Source: Candidatus Peribacteria bacterium
GTDB lineage: Bacteria > Patescibacteriota > Gracilibacteria > Absconditabacterales > Absconditicoccaceae
NCBI GenBank assembly: GCA_023898485.1
Contig: CP060225.1
Coordinates: 186,001-250,000, forward strand
Direction: 5' to 3'
Length of the DNA: 64,000 nucleotides
In this document: positions 20,243 to 30,835 of the stretch, piece after piece
Numbering within the stretch: the stretch's first letter is position 1
Layout of the letters: every line of letters starts with the position of its first letter
Program-made: the position numbers and the translations under genes
The notes under the pieces: generated by a model
The model's database searches: none
Told to the model about the DNA's origin: nothing
Seen by the model: only the letters and a program-made list of their open reading frames with translations

Positions 20243-21300
20243 CTGAATTCTATTTCAAAATAGCACACTAGCATAAATCTCTTAATAGGAGTATAATCTA
20301 TAGGATTTATACTCTATGTACTAGGTTATTATGAAACACTTAAGCTATGAGGAATGTGTACATATCGAAGTATTGGTAGGTGAAGGTTATTCTCATAGAC
20401 GTATTGGAACAGTCCTATGAAGAAGTAATGGAAGTATTTCTCGTGAAATAAGAGAATATAGTATGAATGGAATCTATATTGCATCACTTGCATACCTCAA
20501 AAGAACCATAAAGAGACAGTTATGCAATAGTCTTATGCGCTGTAGAATAGACGAGTGAAGTGATCTAGCACAGTATACAATAGACAAGATGAAGCTCTAT
20601 TGGTCACCAGAACAAATAGCAGGAAGGTGGAAGAAAGAGACATGAGAAACTATTTCAAAGGACACTATCTATAGGTACATTAAGATACATCATCCAAAGT
20701 TAGTACCTCAATATTTCAGAAGAAAATGAAGAAAATATAAGTATAACAAAGAACCCTGTGATTATATCTATAACCGTATTAGTATTCATGAGAGGCCAGA
20801 CATAGTGAAGAATAAAGAAAGAATAGGCGATCGAGAATGAGATACAGTTATAGGAAAATGAAGAACATGAGGTTTTGTGACTCTCAATGAAAGGAAGAGT
20901 GGTTATGTGCTAGCTGGGGTCATTAAGAAAAAGAAAGCGCAAGAGGTGTTATATGTGATGGAAAAGTTATTCAATGAGGTATCTGAAGGTATAAGAAAAA
21001 CCCTCACCTTAGACAACGGCAGAGAGTTTTCTGAGCATTATATGTTGAAGCCATTGTGCGGGTTAGACACATACTTTGCAGACCCATGATCACCCTGACA
21101 AAGATGAGCAAATGAGAATACAAATGGCTTACTGAGACAATTCTATCCAAAACGTATGAGTCTTGCAAATATTCAGCAAGAACACCTTGAATACTATGTA
21201 AGTCTCCTTAATAATAGACCAAGAAAAAGGTTAGGTTACACTACTCCGATAGAGGTTCTTGCTGAATATAATAAGTGTGTGGATTTGAATTAGAATCTAG
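20243..21300 (+). mobile_element. IS30-family insertion sequence, copy 2
   Basis: Same 1058-bp length and termini as the copy at 11637-12694. It lies between the start of the LRR/SLH gene and the terminator of the DUF3127 gene. The few differences from copy 1 are concentrated near the 3' end of the transposase. Confidence 0.9.
20331..21293 (+). CDS. IS30-family transposase (copy 2)
   Basis: 320 aa, same length as copy 1, with the same HTH and DDE blocks and the same TGA-encoded Gly positions. Differences from copy 1 seen by eye include Arg to His early (ECVHIEV), LGYAT to LGYTT, and NECVDLN to NKCVDLN. Both copies appear intact and could be active. Confidence 0.93.
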
Positions 21301-21355
21301 TAGATTTTTATTTGGAGAGAAATAAGATATAATATGTCGCTATTTTATATATTTG

Positions 21356-21385
21356 AAAAAATCCCACCTTGAGTGTAGGATTTTT
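21356..21385 (-). terminator. Terminator of the DUF3127 gene
   Basis: AAATCC and GGATTT with inner CAC/GTG pairs form a hairpin around CTTGA. On the minus strand it is followed by six T residues. A diverged copy lies at about 12696-12725, next to IS30 copy 1. Confidence 0.65.
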
Positions 21386-21408
21386 ACTGATTGGGTGGAA
21401 TTGTGTAC

Positions 21409-21720
21409 TTAGAAAGGGAGGTCTTCGTCTTCTTCTGGTTTGGTTGTTGTAGTAGCACCTTTTTCGATTCTCCAAGCAGAGATAGAATTGTAGTATCTGC
21501 CATTATATTCTCTTGAGCGAGAATTGAGGAAGGCAGTGATTTCGTCACCTTCTGATACACCGTCGATGAGACCAGTTTTGTCGCCCCAAATGTCGATAGC
21601 GATAGAGCCAGGATACTCTCTGTCGGTGATCTCTGTCAGGACGAAGGTAATCTTAGGTGTTTTGTTTTCGCCGATTTCTTCGACAGGACCGATGTAGGTA
21701 ACTTTTCCAGAGTATTGCAT
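21409..21720 (-). CDS. DUF3127 OB-fold protein
   Basis: 103-aa protein matching DUF3127: MQYSGKVTYIGPVEEIGE, ITDREYPGSIAIDIWGDK, GDEITAFLNSRSREYNGRYY, SISAWRIEKG. It ends in the acidic tail PEEDEDLPF, very like the protein-interacting tail of single-stranded DNA-binding proteins. Family members are predicted single-strand nucleic-acid binders. No TGA occurs in it. A truncated paralogue is at 12747-12938. Confidence 0.85.
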   Translation of the reverse strand: MQYSGKVTYIGPVEEIGENKTPKITFVLTEITDREYPGSIAIDIWGDKTGLIDGVSEGDEITAFLNSRSREYNGRYYNSISAWRIEKGATTTTKPEEDEDLPF

Positions 21721-21813
21721 AGTAGTGGTAGAGAAGATAAATCTATTCCAAACGTAGGGATTGGATATGTGTTGTCAAGAAGAAAATGTTTTGGTATTAT
21801 TTTGTTTTGTGTG

Positions 21814-21884
21814 TCACTTTTTTCTCCCAGCGAAAAAAGTAACCAACCCCGATACATCGGGATGCAAGCAAAACGCCTCGTCCT
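21814..21884. repeat. Mosaic intergenic repeat, copy B
   Basis: CACTTTTTTC...GCGAAAAAAGTA hairpin, then CCCCGATACATCGGGATGC, then AAAACGCCTCGTC. It shares modules with 7684-7771 and 26110-26223. The rest of the 21721-21984 gap contains nothing else recognisable. Confidence 0.6.
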
Positions 21885-21984
21885 CACAGACTCGATACTT
21901 TTTTGTTTATGTTCCGATATGTCATCTTTCCATATTGTCTTCATTTCCATCTGTTTTTGCCCCGCGAGTGGGTCCCGCAAAAAC

Positions 21985-22467
21985 TTACTTTCACATGCTT
22001 CGATATGATGATAGTATCTCAGACAGATGTGAGGACTTTTTATTCAGATTATTTTTGGGTTTTTTGTGTTGTGTATACTCTGATCGGATGATGAGAATGA
22101 CGCCAATAGTAAGATAGATATCGGCGAAATTGAAAATAGGAAATCGATTACCAATGAAGATAAAATCTCTTACTCATGGGTACAGTACTCTATCGATCAT
22201 GTTTCACCAGATACCTGCAAGAAATAATGCCATAATGATACCATTGATTTGTTTTTGTGTATACATTCGTATGATTCGGATACTGATAACTATGGCCGCT
22301 ATTGCTATGACGATTTCGGGGATAGGTATGGACCAGGCTGCTCCTGTGTTGAATACAGGGACAAAGATTGATCAGAGCAATCACTGGTCTACGAAGAAAT
22401 ATTTCGTGATTTGGTCGAGGAGGAAGAATCCAATAATGTAGGCGATCGTGGTTCGGTATCTGATCAT
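21985..22467 (-). CDS. lspA: Lipoprotein signal peptidase (signal peptidase II)
   Basis: 160-aa four-helix membrane aspartyl protease, recovered only by reading TGA as Gly. Conserved blocks are VFNTGAAWSI, W-G-NMIDRVLYP-G-VRDFI (both Gly shown separately are TGA; the Asp of NMIDR is catalytic) and FPIFNFADIYLTIGV with the second catalytic Asp. It cleaves signal peptides of lipidated prolipoproteins. Its ATG follows the ftsW stop with no gap, so the two genes are one operon. The C-terminal tail after the last helix is Lys/Ser-rich and ends close to the mosaic repeat. Confidence 0.93.
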
Positions 22468-23670
22468 TTATTTTCTTTCAATCAATTTGTAAAGGAGGAG
22501 AATTTCTAACATATTGACCATGAGAGCGGTGCCACCATATGACATCAATGGTAGTGTAATGCCTGTGTTCGGGAGGAGAGCCACGTTGACGCCGATATTG
22601 ACGAAAGCCTGGACGAGAATAAGTGATATCAGTCAGATTCAGAGGATTTTGCTATATTGGTCTTTCATGTCTCCGATGGCAATGATACTATATCGCCCGA
22701 GTAGAACATAGAGCGCTATAATAAACAAGTTTCCGACCAGACCGATTTCTTCGCTGAGTGCTGCAAAGATAAAATCGCTCTGTGCTTCGGGTATGTTACC
22801 AAATTTTTGCAGACCTTTGCCGTATCATTGTCATCGAAAACCTCATCCACCGATTGCTACCAGGCCATTGTAGGTCTGATAATAACTTCCTTGTTTGTCT
22901 TCGAGTGCTTTGGTCGTACTAGTATAGGTGGCAAGTCTATCGGTGATGTAGCCAAATTTGCCTGGCATCACTAAGACGGTCATCAACGCAAGTGCAATAC
23001 CACTTCATGCTATCATAAGAAGATATTTGAATTTGGCACCAGCATAGATAGCCATAATCACTGCAACGATCGCTATCACAAGCATAGATCCCAAATCAGG
23101 GATTGCCAAGAAGAGTAGTCCGATCAGACCTAGCATAACTGCCATAGCTATGTAGAGCGATGTGTCTCTGAAAAAGTGCGCTTTGCGAATCAGCCATCCA
23201 GAGAAGAAGATCACAAAACCTATTTTGAAGAATTCGGCTGGTTGCATGTTTCCTAAGCCAGGAATATAGAGCCATCCACGCGCACCATTAAGATCGATAC
23301 CAATCGGTGTGAAGACAAGAAGTTGTAATACTACTGCACCAATACCAATGACATAAATGACACGCTGGTCCTTGATCCGTTTGATGGGGATAAAATACGC
23401 GATACCGACCACTACAAGCGCTTTGATAATATTGACGAGCTGTTTGTTGAAATAGAAAAAGTTTGATGGATCACCACTTCGTTTGCCGACCTGAGCTCGA
23501 CGGAGTGTCTGATCAAAACTTTCGTAAATACTGATGCTATAGAGCGCGAATATGCCAAACATAACCAAAAGAAGTCCGATGAGGAGAATCCTAGTGGAAT
23601 ATTTGACTTCGAAGCGGTGCATCAGTCGCAAGAGCATGACTCAGACGCCGATGACGATGATATGGAGCAT
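22468..23670 (-). CDS. ftsW: Peptidoglycan glycosyltransferase / lipid II polymerase, FtsW/RodA family
   Basis: 400-aa SEDS protein with about ten membrane helices. Signature blocks are NMQPAEFFKIGFVIFFSGWL, AIPDLGSMLVIAIVAV, NIPEAQSDFIFAALSEEIG and NTGITLPLMSYGGTALM. The central loop reads AIGG-G-FR-G-Q-G-YGKG, where the separately shown Gly are TGA. SEDS proteins polymerise peptidoglycan glycan strands; FtsW and RodA cannot be separated with certainty by eye. Start at 23670 gives an extra hydrophobic N-terminus; an internal Met (MHRFEVKYSTR) is a likely alternative. lspA follows immediately. Confidence 0.9.
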
Positions 23671-23673
23671 GTG

Positions 23674-23714
23674 TAGGTAGAAAAAGTAGAAGTGGTAGAA
23701 AAAGCAGAAAAGGC
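23674..23714. repeat. 9-nt periodic repeat tract
   Basis: Units of the type GTAGAAAAA and GTAGAAGTG succeed each other at 9-nt spacing between pcrA and ftsW. Confidence 0.55.
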
Positions 23715-23754
23715 ATTTTACGTTTTTTACTTGTTACCTTTTCTATCTTTCTTC

Positions 23755-25947
23755 TTATAATCTTGCAAGGGTTTTGAGGTCGATTTTTCTGATGCCGTAC
23801 TGGGAATTGTCGAAGTGGACGATGGCACTGTTTCCTCGAAGCTCTACTATGTATCCTGACCCGAAGATCTTGTGGGAGACTTCATCACCTTTGGTAAGGG
23901 GAGAGGAGTGAGACTGGCTTCCGCCTGCATTGCCTGTAAGATCATAGGATGTAAGAAGATCTTCTGGAAGCTCATTGATAAATCTAGATGCAGGATTGTA
24001 TTGAGTCTGTCATCGTCGCATCCTACTGGCAGCGCGAGAGAGGAAGAGATGGTTTTCTGCCCTGGTGATAGCGACGTACATGAGGCGGCGCTCTTCTTCC
24101 ATCTCGTGGGTGTCGAAGGTTGCTCTGGACATGGGGAAGATGTTTTCTTCGCATCCGACGACATAAATAGCATTGAATTCCAAGCCCTTGGAGGCGTGGA
24201 TGGTCATGAGTTTGACTGCATCGAGATCACCGGTAGCGGTTTCATGAGGATCACTCAGAAGAGATATTTCTTCGATGAAATCATCGATTCACGCAGATCA
24301 GGTCTGGTCAAATTTTTTGGCAAAATTGATCAGCTGACCGATGTTGTCGTATTTTTCGTCAGCTTCAGCTTCGGAGTGATCTTTGCGTAAGTAGTCGTGG
24401 TAGCGGATGTCGTTGACGATTTTTTGGATAAGATCAGCGACAGAGAGACTAGCAAGACCTGCAGACCAAAAAGCGAGGAGGTGTCCAAATTGTTTGATGG
24501 ATTTTTTGGTCGTGGGGCCGATATCGATGGGGAGGGATTCGATGGATTTGGTGATATCAAAGAGTGACATTTGGTGCTGTACACCATATTCCTTCATTTT
24601 ATCGATAGTAGTTTTGCCTATTTTTCTGCTGGGAGTATTGATGATGCGTTCGAATGCGAGATTGTCGTCTGGGTTGCGAAGGGAGCGGAGGTAAGCGATG
24701 ATGTCTTTTATTTCTTTTCTATCGAAAAATTTGAATCCGCCAAAAATCTTGTAGGGAATTCACTCCTGGACGAGCATCTGTTCGAAGACTTGGGACTGAC
24801 TATTCATCCTGTAGAGGATGGCAAAATCTCACCAATTGGCTCCTTTGTCTGACTTCATTTTGGAGATCATACCGACAATGTGTCTGGCTTCTTCGTATTC
24901 GTCTGCGAAGATGAAGAGTTTGATGGTGTCGTCCCCGGTGCGATAGGCAGTGATATTTTTGGTATATTGGTTGGTATTGTGGCCGATGAGATGCTGGCCA
25001 GCACTGACGATATGTGGGCGAGAGCGGTAGTTGATCTGGAGTTTGAATATCTGGATATCAGACCAATAGCGATCGACATTGAGAAAATTGTCCATGACGG
25101 CGCCACGTCGGCGATAGATCGACTGATAATCGTCTCCGATGAGGGTGACATTGTTGCACTTTTTCGATAGTTTGAGCATCAGTTCGAACTGGATCTGATT
25201 GGTATCTTGTGCCTCATCGACCATAATGTAGTCGAATTTCTCCTGCCATTTGGCGAGGACCTCTTGGCTCTGGTGGAAGAGTTTGTGTGGGATGTAGAGG
25301 AGGTCATCGAAGTCGAGTGCGTTGGCATTGATGAGTTCTTTTTGGTAGAGTTCATACGTAAGAGCGGCGTATTCTTCGGTATCGGAGGTGCAGGTTTTGA
25401 GAGCTTGGGAGACAGATGTTCCTCTGTTTTTCCACTGGGAGATGATGGCTTTGACATCTTTGTGCTTGACGATGTCTTGTCGTCCCTTTTCTTTCAGAAT
25501 AGCTTTGATAACGGATTCGGATTCGCCACTGTCGTAGATACTGAAGGACGTACGATAATGGGTATGCTGGTCGGTCACGGTGTCGGGTGTGTATTTGTCG
25601 ATATCTTCTTTCAAGATTTTTAAGAATAGCGAATGGAAGGTGCCGACCCATTTCAAGTCTGTCGGACGGAGGAGTTCGTTCTTGGTCGGGAGTGTCGGGT
25701 CTTCGATGATCTCACGGGAGAGCTCCATGAGACGCTGCTTCATCTCGTTGGCAGCCTTATTGGTAAATGTGACCGCCATGATCCTGCGAGGATCGACCAT
25801 CTTGGCATAGATGAGGTAGGCGATCTTGTAGGTGAGCGTGCGTGTTTTGCCGGCTCATGCTCCTGCGAGGATGAGTGATGAGGTGTCTATATGTGTCGTA
25901 GCTGCGAACTGTTCTTCATTTAATTTGGTTTTGAGATAGTCTAGCAT
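23755..25947 (-). CDS. pcrA: UvrD/PcrA-type superfamily 1A DNA helicase
   Basis: 730-aa helicase. KTKLNEEQFAATTHIDTSSL (Q motif) leads to Walker A ILAGA-G-AGKTRTLTYK with TGA as Gly. Then come AVTFTNKAANEMK (Ia), VGTFHSLFLKIL, FDYIMVDEAQDTNQIQFEL (II), LIGDDYQSIYRRRGA (III), LQINYRSRPHIV (IV), MTIHASKGLEF (V) and YVAITRAENHLFLSRA (VI). The C-terminus GDEVSHKIFGSGYIVEL is the Tudor-like PcrA tail. It unwinds 3'-5' in repair and plasmid or fork metabolism. Five or so TGA codons are used. The ATG at 25947 is preferred because upstream sequence only encodes 9-nt repeat (VPFAPFVPSAP). Confidence 0.95.
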
Positions 25948-26315
25948 GGGAGTAGAAGGAGCAGAAGGGACAAAGGGTGCAAAAGGGACAGAGGTAATAG
26001 ATTTTTTTTGGTCCTCCTTTGGAAAAGGAGGTGCCCGGCGACTCAATCACTATGGCTGGAAAAAAGTTGAGTGCCGGGTGGAGGATTTAGTATATTGACG
26101 CTTCGCTAGACATACTTTTTGGCATTGCCCCAAAAGTATGCAACCCTGATAGATCGGGATGCGAGCAAAAACGCTAGCGAAAACAGCACACACGTTGTTT
26201 TCGCAGCCTGCTTCGGGTATTACGCTTGCAAGTGAGGGAGGCGTCTGTTTTTGCTTCGTGAGAATGATAGCGATATGGTTTTCTATTGCGAGGGGGAATG
26301 AGAAAGTTGGAGTTG
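25948..26315. repeat. Repeat-rich intergenic region
   Basis: No gene is seen here. 25950-26000 is a 9-nt periodic tract of the GCAGAAGGG/GTGCAAAAG kind. About 26010-26095 holds a large imperfect inverted structure (CTCCTTTGGAAAAGGAG; TGCCCGGCGACTCAA with TTGAGTGCCGGGT). 26110-26223 is mosaic repeat copy C: CATACTTTTTGG...CCAAAAGTATG, CCCTGATAGATCGGGATGC, CAAAAACGC and CCTGCTTCGGGTATTACGC. Confidence 0.6.
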
Positions 26316-26966
26316 TTATTTGGTGGGTTTGTGAAATATGCCAATGATACTATTTCGCATTTTGATTATGCTATTTCGTAGTGGCTGTAATCTCTTCTGT
26401 ATACTCGGTCTGGTAGTGATCCATGCGATGATGATACCTATGGTAAATCCTGCGAGGATATCGGTCGGCCAGTGGATGGCGATAGCGATGCGACCTCGTC
26501 CCATGAGGAGTGAGATGATGAGAAATCATCGTCAGAGTTTTTGGATACCACGATTTTTGGTTCTATAGCCTCGGAAGAGGAGGGTGGCTGCGATCGTCAT
26601 GCTGACAGCAGCATGATCGGATGGGAAACTGTCGGTGGGGATGCTACTGAGGGCGAGCTCTTCGGTCGGTACAGGAAGATCGAGAGCGACGTAGGGTCTG
26701 GGTCTGTGGATGAAACTTTTGATAATATAGTTGACGATGAAGACAAGAATGGTATTGAGAAAGAGTGTGAGTGAGAGGTATGTAGTCTTTAGTCATTGGT
26801 CTTTGGTCTTTGGACGTTGTGATACTTTCCAGCCTCGGAGGAAGAGGAAGATGAGCAGGATCGGAAATAGGAAGACAAAACCGTCTGATCGGAGTCGGAG
26901 TGTTTTTTGGAGAAAAGGTGATGCTTCAAGGACTTGGTGTGAGATGAGGAGGAAAGTACTTTCCAT
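26316..26966 (-). CDS. PAP2-family membrane phosphatase
   Basis: 216-aa membrane protein with about five helices. The three phosphatase motifs are present: KSFIHRPRPY (C1), SFPSDHAA (C2) and GRGRIAIAIHWPTDILAGF (C3, Arg and His). Family members dephosphorylate lipid pyrophosphates such as undecaprenyl pyrophosphate or phosphatidic acid, so recycling of the wall lipid carrier is a plausible role. Three TGA codons are read as Gly (KDQ-G-LKT and KL-G-R-G-FLI). It is the last gene of the run sortase to PAP2. Confidence 0.9.
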
Positions 26967-27019
26967 GTTATAGGGCGTAAGAGGATAAGAGTGCAATAGG
27001 ATAATAGTTTTGGGGTGGA

Positions 27020-27712
27020 TTATCAATGGTATTTGGATTTTTGTGGCCAGGGGCAGATATCGTAGAGTGGGCAAGCATCGCAAGCAGGACGACGAGCAGT
27101 ACAGTGGTAACGGCCGAAGAAGATGAGTGTGTGGTGGGCGACGTATTTGTACTCGGGTTTGATTACCGATTCGAGGATTTTATCTGTCTGCTCGGGAGTG
27201 TGTGTATGGACGAGTCCAAGACGGTTGCTGACACGGTGGACGTGCGTATCTACTGCGATATAAGGCGCATCCCAAAGGACATGGAGGACAACTTTGGCGG
27301 TTTTGATACCTACACCTGGGAGGGAGGTGAGATCGGTTATGGTGGGTTGATTGTCTTTGGCGTTTGGTTTTGGGTCTTTATAGACGAATGATGTGACTCG
27401 CTCTACTCACTGCTTGTGGAGCTGGATGAGGAGTTGGGATGTGGCGTAGATGTGTCTGGATTTGCTGTTATGCAAACCGATAGAGGAGATGGCTGTGTTG
27501 TATTTTTTCTCTCCCATGGTGATGACATCGCGGGGTGTTTGGATGGTATTGAATAGTGTATCGGTGACTTTGTTGACTTGCACATCCGTCGTCTGAGCAG
27601 ACATGATGACTGCGATCAGGAGTTGGAAAGGTGTACGTCGATGGAGGTCGGTGGTATTGTTTGGGTACATCTTGGTGAGAGTGGGGAAGATGGTATCCTG
27701 AATATTTATCAT
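27020..27712 (-). CDS. nth: Endonuclease III (DNA glycosylase/AP lyase)
   Basis: 230-aa base-excision repair enzyme that removes oxidised pyrimidines. FQLLIAVIMSAQTTDVQVNK contains the family core. The helix-hairpin-helix is LTSLPGVGIKTAKVVLHVLW and the catalytic Asp follows in YIAVDTHVHRVSNRLGL. The C-terminal [4Fe-4S] cluster is CTARRPACDACPLYDIC. Two TGA codons are used (HKQ-G-VERV and a Gly just before the TAA stop). ATG 27712 (MINIQDTIF) fits the normal N-terminus better than the upstream Met at 27772. Confidence 0.94.
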
Positions 27713-27777
27713 AGGGTGTAAGTATGTGAGATTGTAAGAGCTCCATGATAGGTATTTTATGGATTTGTGCAAGAAAA

Positions 27778-30700
27778 TTATTGTATTTCACTGTATTCAT
27801 ATAATGTATATGTTATCGTACCTGTATAAGTTCCTGGTGTGATGTAGGCTGGTAGTGTGGTATTCAGTGTGGGAGTAGATCCATATGTACCTGTTTTGAG
27901 TCCATTGGGCCCGGTGGGTCTTTCGAGGTATGTCACAGGTGTGCTAATATCGGTTGGTGTGGTGATGTGATTGATAATAGAGGCATTGGTCATACCATTA
28001 AGTTTAGTGATTGGTCATCATTGGAAAAGTATAGCAGATCCACTGATGGTCTCCGGTCATATGAAATTGCTGATACTGATGGTCGTGTATCGTCCGATAT
28101 TGTATCATGAATTGTCTGTAAGACGGAAATACTGTCCGGTAAAGGTTTTGGAAATATTTTGATTATATGATTGGACTTGATATCATATAGAGAGTGACGT
28201 GGGCGTGGTAATTGTGAGTGAGGGCTGACTTGGTTCAGGGAGTGTCATCCACCTAGTGGCTTCTGCACTGTGCGTGTCACAGTCATTGGCTCCGTCTTGT
28301 TCGCAGTATCTGATCTGCGCAGTAGATGCGGTGACATTTCTTGCCCATGGATAGACAGGATCTTGTCATCCATTTTCTGTATTAATGGCTACGTTGATGA
28401 GTGGTTTATTGATATATGGTGTGTAGGAGATGTTCGTCCAGGTGCTTGCCCCTATATTTTGGTTTCCTTGTTGAAAATCTGGATAACTAAATGATGCTGG
28501 ATCAAATGCGATATACCCTATAGTTTCATTGGGTTGTCCTGTCTGACATACATCTCCTCCACCATTATGGAGACAGGCTACAATATTTGCAGTAGATGTG
28601 GTGATATCTTTTGCCCAGGTAGTAGCTGATATATTGATACCTTGACTATCGGTCTGGGGAGTGAGGAATACATATGGTGCGTTGGCAAATGTTTTGTTGA
28701 AGGTGAGAGATGTGACAGAACCATTGGTAGTTGCACTGATGGTGCCTGCGTCTATGGTAGGGTTGGATGCTATCATTGCTCTATCCCAGACAGTATAGCT
28801 GATATCTTCATTTGTTCCATTTGCACAAGTACTCGAACCATTATCAATACAGGTTCTGATTTGGAATGATTCTGTAGTTATATTTCTAAGGCGTACGAAT
28901 GGTGAGTTATTTCCATTATTATCAGTAGTGGGGGTAGCGATGACGATGGGGGGAGTGGTATATGATCTATCGAAGTATATAGTTTTTCGGTTCTGATTGA
29001 GATTAGGAATATATCATCATGCTATCATACTGATGCTTGCTGATGAACTGATCCATGTCACTGTGGCAGTTGTAGAACCAATATTTCCGCTTGCATCCTG
29101 GTATGTAAAAGTAAATGATCCATTATCAGTGAAACTATAGTAGGGTGATCATCCATTATTAGTAATGGTAACTGGTTCTGAAAATCCGGTGAGTGTTGCT
29201 ACTATCGGTCATGGTGTGGTTTCTGTGGTGCTGTATTCTATAGTGGCGATGGGAGGTACTCCCACACCATCACATGCATCAGCTATTGATCGCTTACTAG
29301 ACAAATAACACATCACTTCTTCACGCTGAGCTGTGGTTGTGAGATCATCAAACACTATTATCTCTCCTATTTGACCATCATAGTAGATGTTGTTTCTCGT
29401 ACTATTGTAGCTGGATGCTTCGGAGCCATCACCAATAAATCCGTATCTAGTAGTGTTTTTCCCTATTTTTACTCCTGTAGCTCTTCTATTTGCGACATAT
29501 TCGCGTATACCATCGACATAGATTTCAGTATCATTGACGACGGTATTGTCATAGTGTCCGCATGCAAAGTGCCGCTGATTATCGTTGTATGTGCCACCCG
29601 CTGTGACAGGTGCGTCGATGGTACTTCCACCTGCCGTATAAGATAATTCAAGTTTTCCATTTCCCTGAATATAAAAATCATAGAATTCGCTACGATCGAA
29701 ATCAATAAATGATCGATTACTATTGTAAGATGTTGCAGAATAGGCTGTTTTGAAAACGGTGCAAATAAAGAGACCATTGATAGATGCACTGTTGTAGAAA
29801 ATATTTTGTATTGCGAGGAAATCACTTGTTCCATCGAAATCTAAAACATTCATTCCGACTCCGACGTCGTATAATCGTGTGGGTCTATTTACATTTGCAA
29901 TGCCATTAGCGTGATTAGCGTATCATGATTTGTCTCTTCGCTGTGAAACAAGTCCTGCTGATTGTGTGATGGTGCTTACGTCGGCAACATCATACCACAT
30001 GCGCAGATTGGTAGTATCAAAACTACTTGGTGGTACATCTTCCCAAATAATATCATCGGATACTGTCACAATATCTCCTATGTCGTTTTGGAAGGCAGCA
30101 TATACTGTGTGAACTCCTGGTATTCCTCCGAGATTCCATGATTTATTACTACTATATGATTCCCATGATGCGGCATCTCTTGCTGCTGGAGTATTTCCAA
30201 ATCTCATACTTACTGCACCTGCGATATTATTATTGAGCGTAACATTACCGGTATTGGTGTGTGTGTTGTTATTATTAATGACAAAATGACCGCTTATATC
30301 TCCTACTGCAAAATAGGTAAAGTGATCAGTTGAGAATGTTGTCATTCCATTGGAAGTACTACCATAACCATGATAGGATCGATTGATATTGTCTTGGGAA
30401 GTATAGATGATAGCATTGTTCCCATCGGGGAGATCTGTCTGTGTTTCTATGCTAATGGGGTATGCAAACTGTATATCATAGCTATCTTCTCCGATTGAGA
30501 AAATGCTTTTATACTGTCCTGATGGTAATGTTTTTGATTGTGCGATTTTTTTAGGGTTTCCTATGATAGTATACATTGCTGATCATTTGATTTCTTTACT
30601 ATTTTTATCTCGTACTTTAATATCATTTTTATTAATTGGTATGTGTGATATAATACTTTTGTCATCTGATATGATAGTGATTGTGTCGGATGATTTGGCA

Positions 30701-30810
30701 TACAGAGGAAGAATACAAGAGTGAATAATGATAGCAAAAAGACTCAGTACGTGGATTGAGTGTCTGAAAATATTTTTTTTATATTTCCAATATTTCTTCG
30801 CGTGCTCCAT
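27778..30810 (-). CDS. Large secreted LamG/Ig-like surface protein
   Basis: 1010-aa protein with a long basic signal peptide (hydrophobic SIHVLSLFAIIIHSCILPLYA). The middle (about residues 260-515) is a LamG/concanavalin-like lectin domain: NLRMWYDVADVSTI, MNVLDFDGTSDFLAIQ, QRHFACGHYDN, IYVDGIREYV, YDGQIGEIIVFDD. An Ig-like segment follows (GSFTFTYQDASGNIGSTTAT). After it are two related beta blocks of the H-type-lectin style (TPTTDNNGNNSPFVRLRN and LTPQTDSQGINISATTWAKD). No LPXTG motif or SLH domain is seen, so anchoring is unclear. Binding to glycans or a host surface is a reasonable inference. It lies 26 bp after the LytM-like gene and may share its operon with sortase. Confidence 0.8.
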
Positions 30811-30835
30811 TATGTAATCAATTATTTATTATAAA

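Noticed and set aside
25855..26046. PcrA start at 26046
   Set aside because: The extra residues translate the 9-nt repeat tract and a hairpin; the Q motif begins right after Met 25947.
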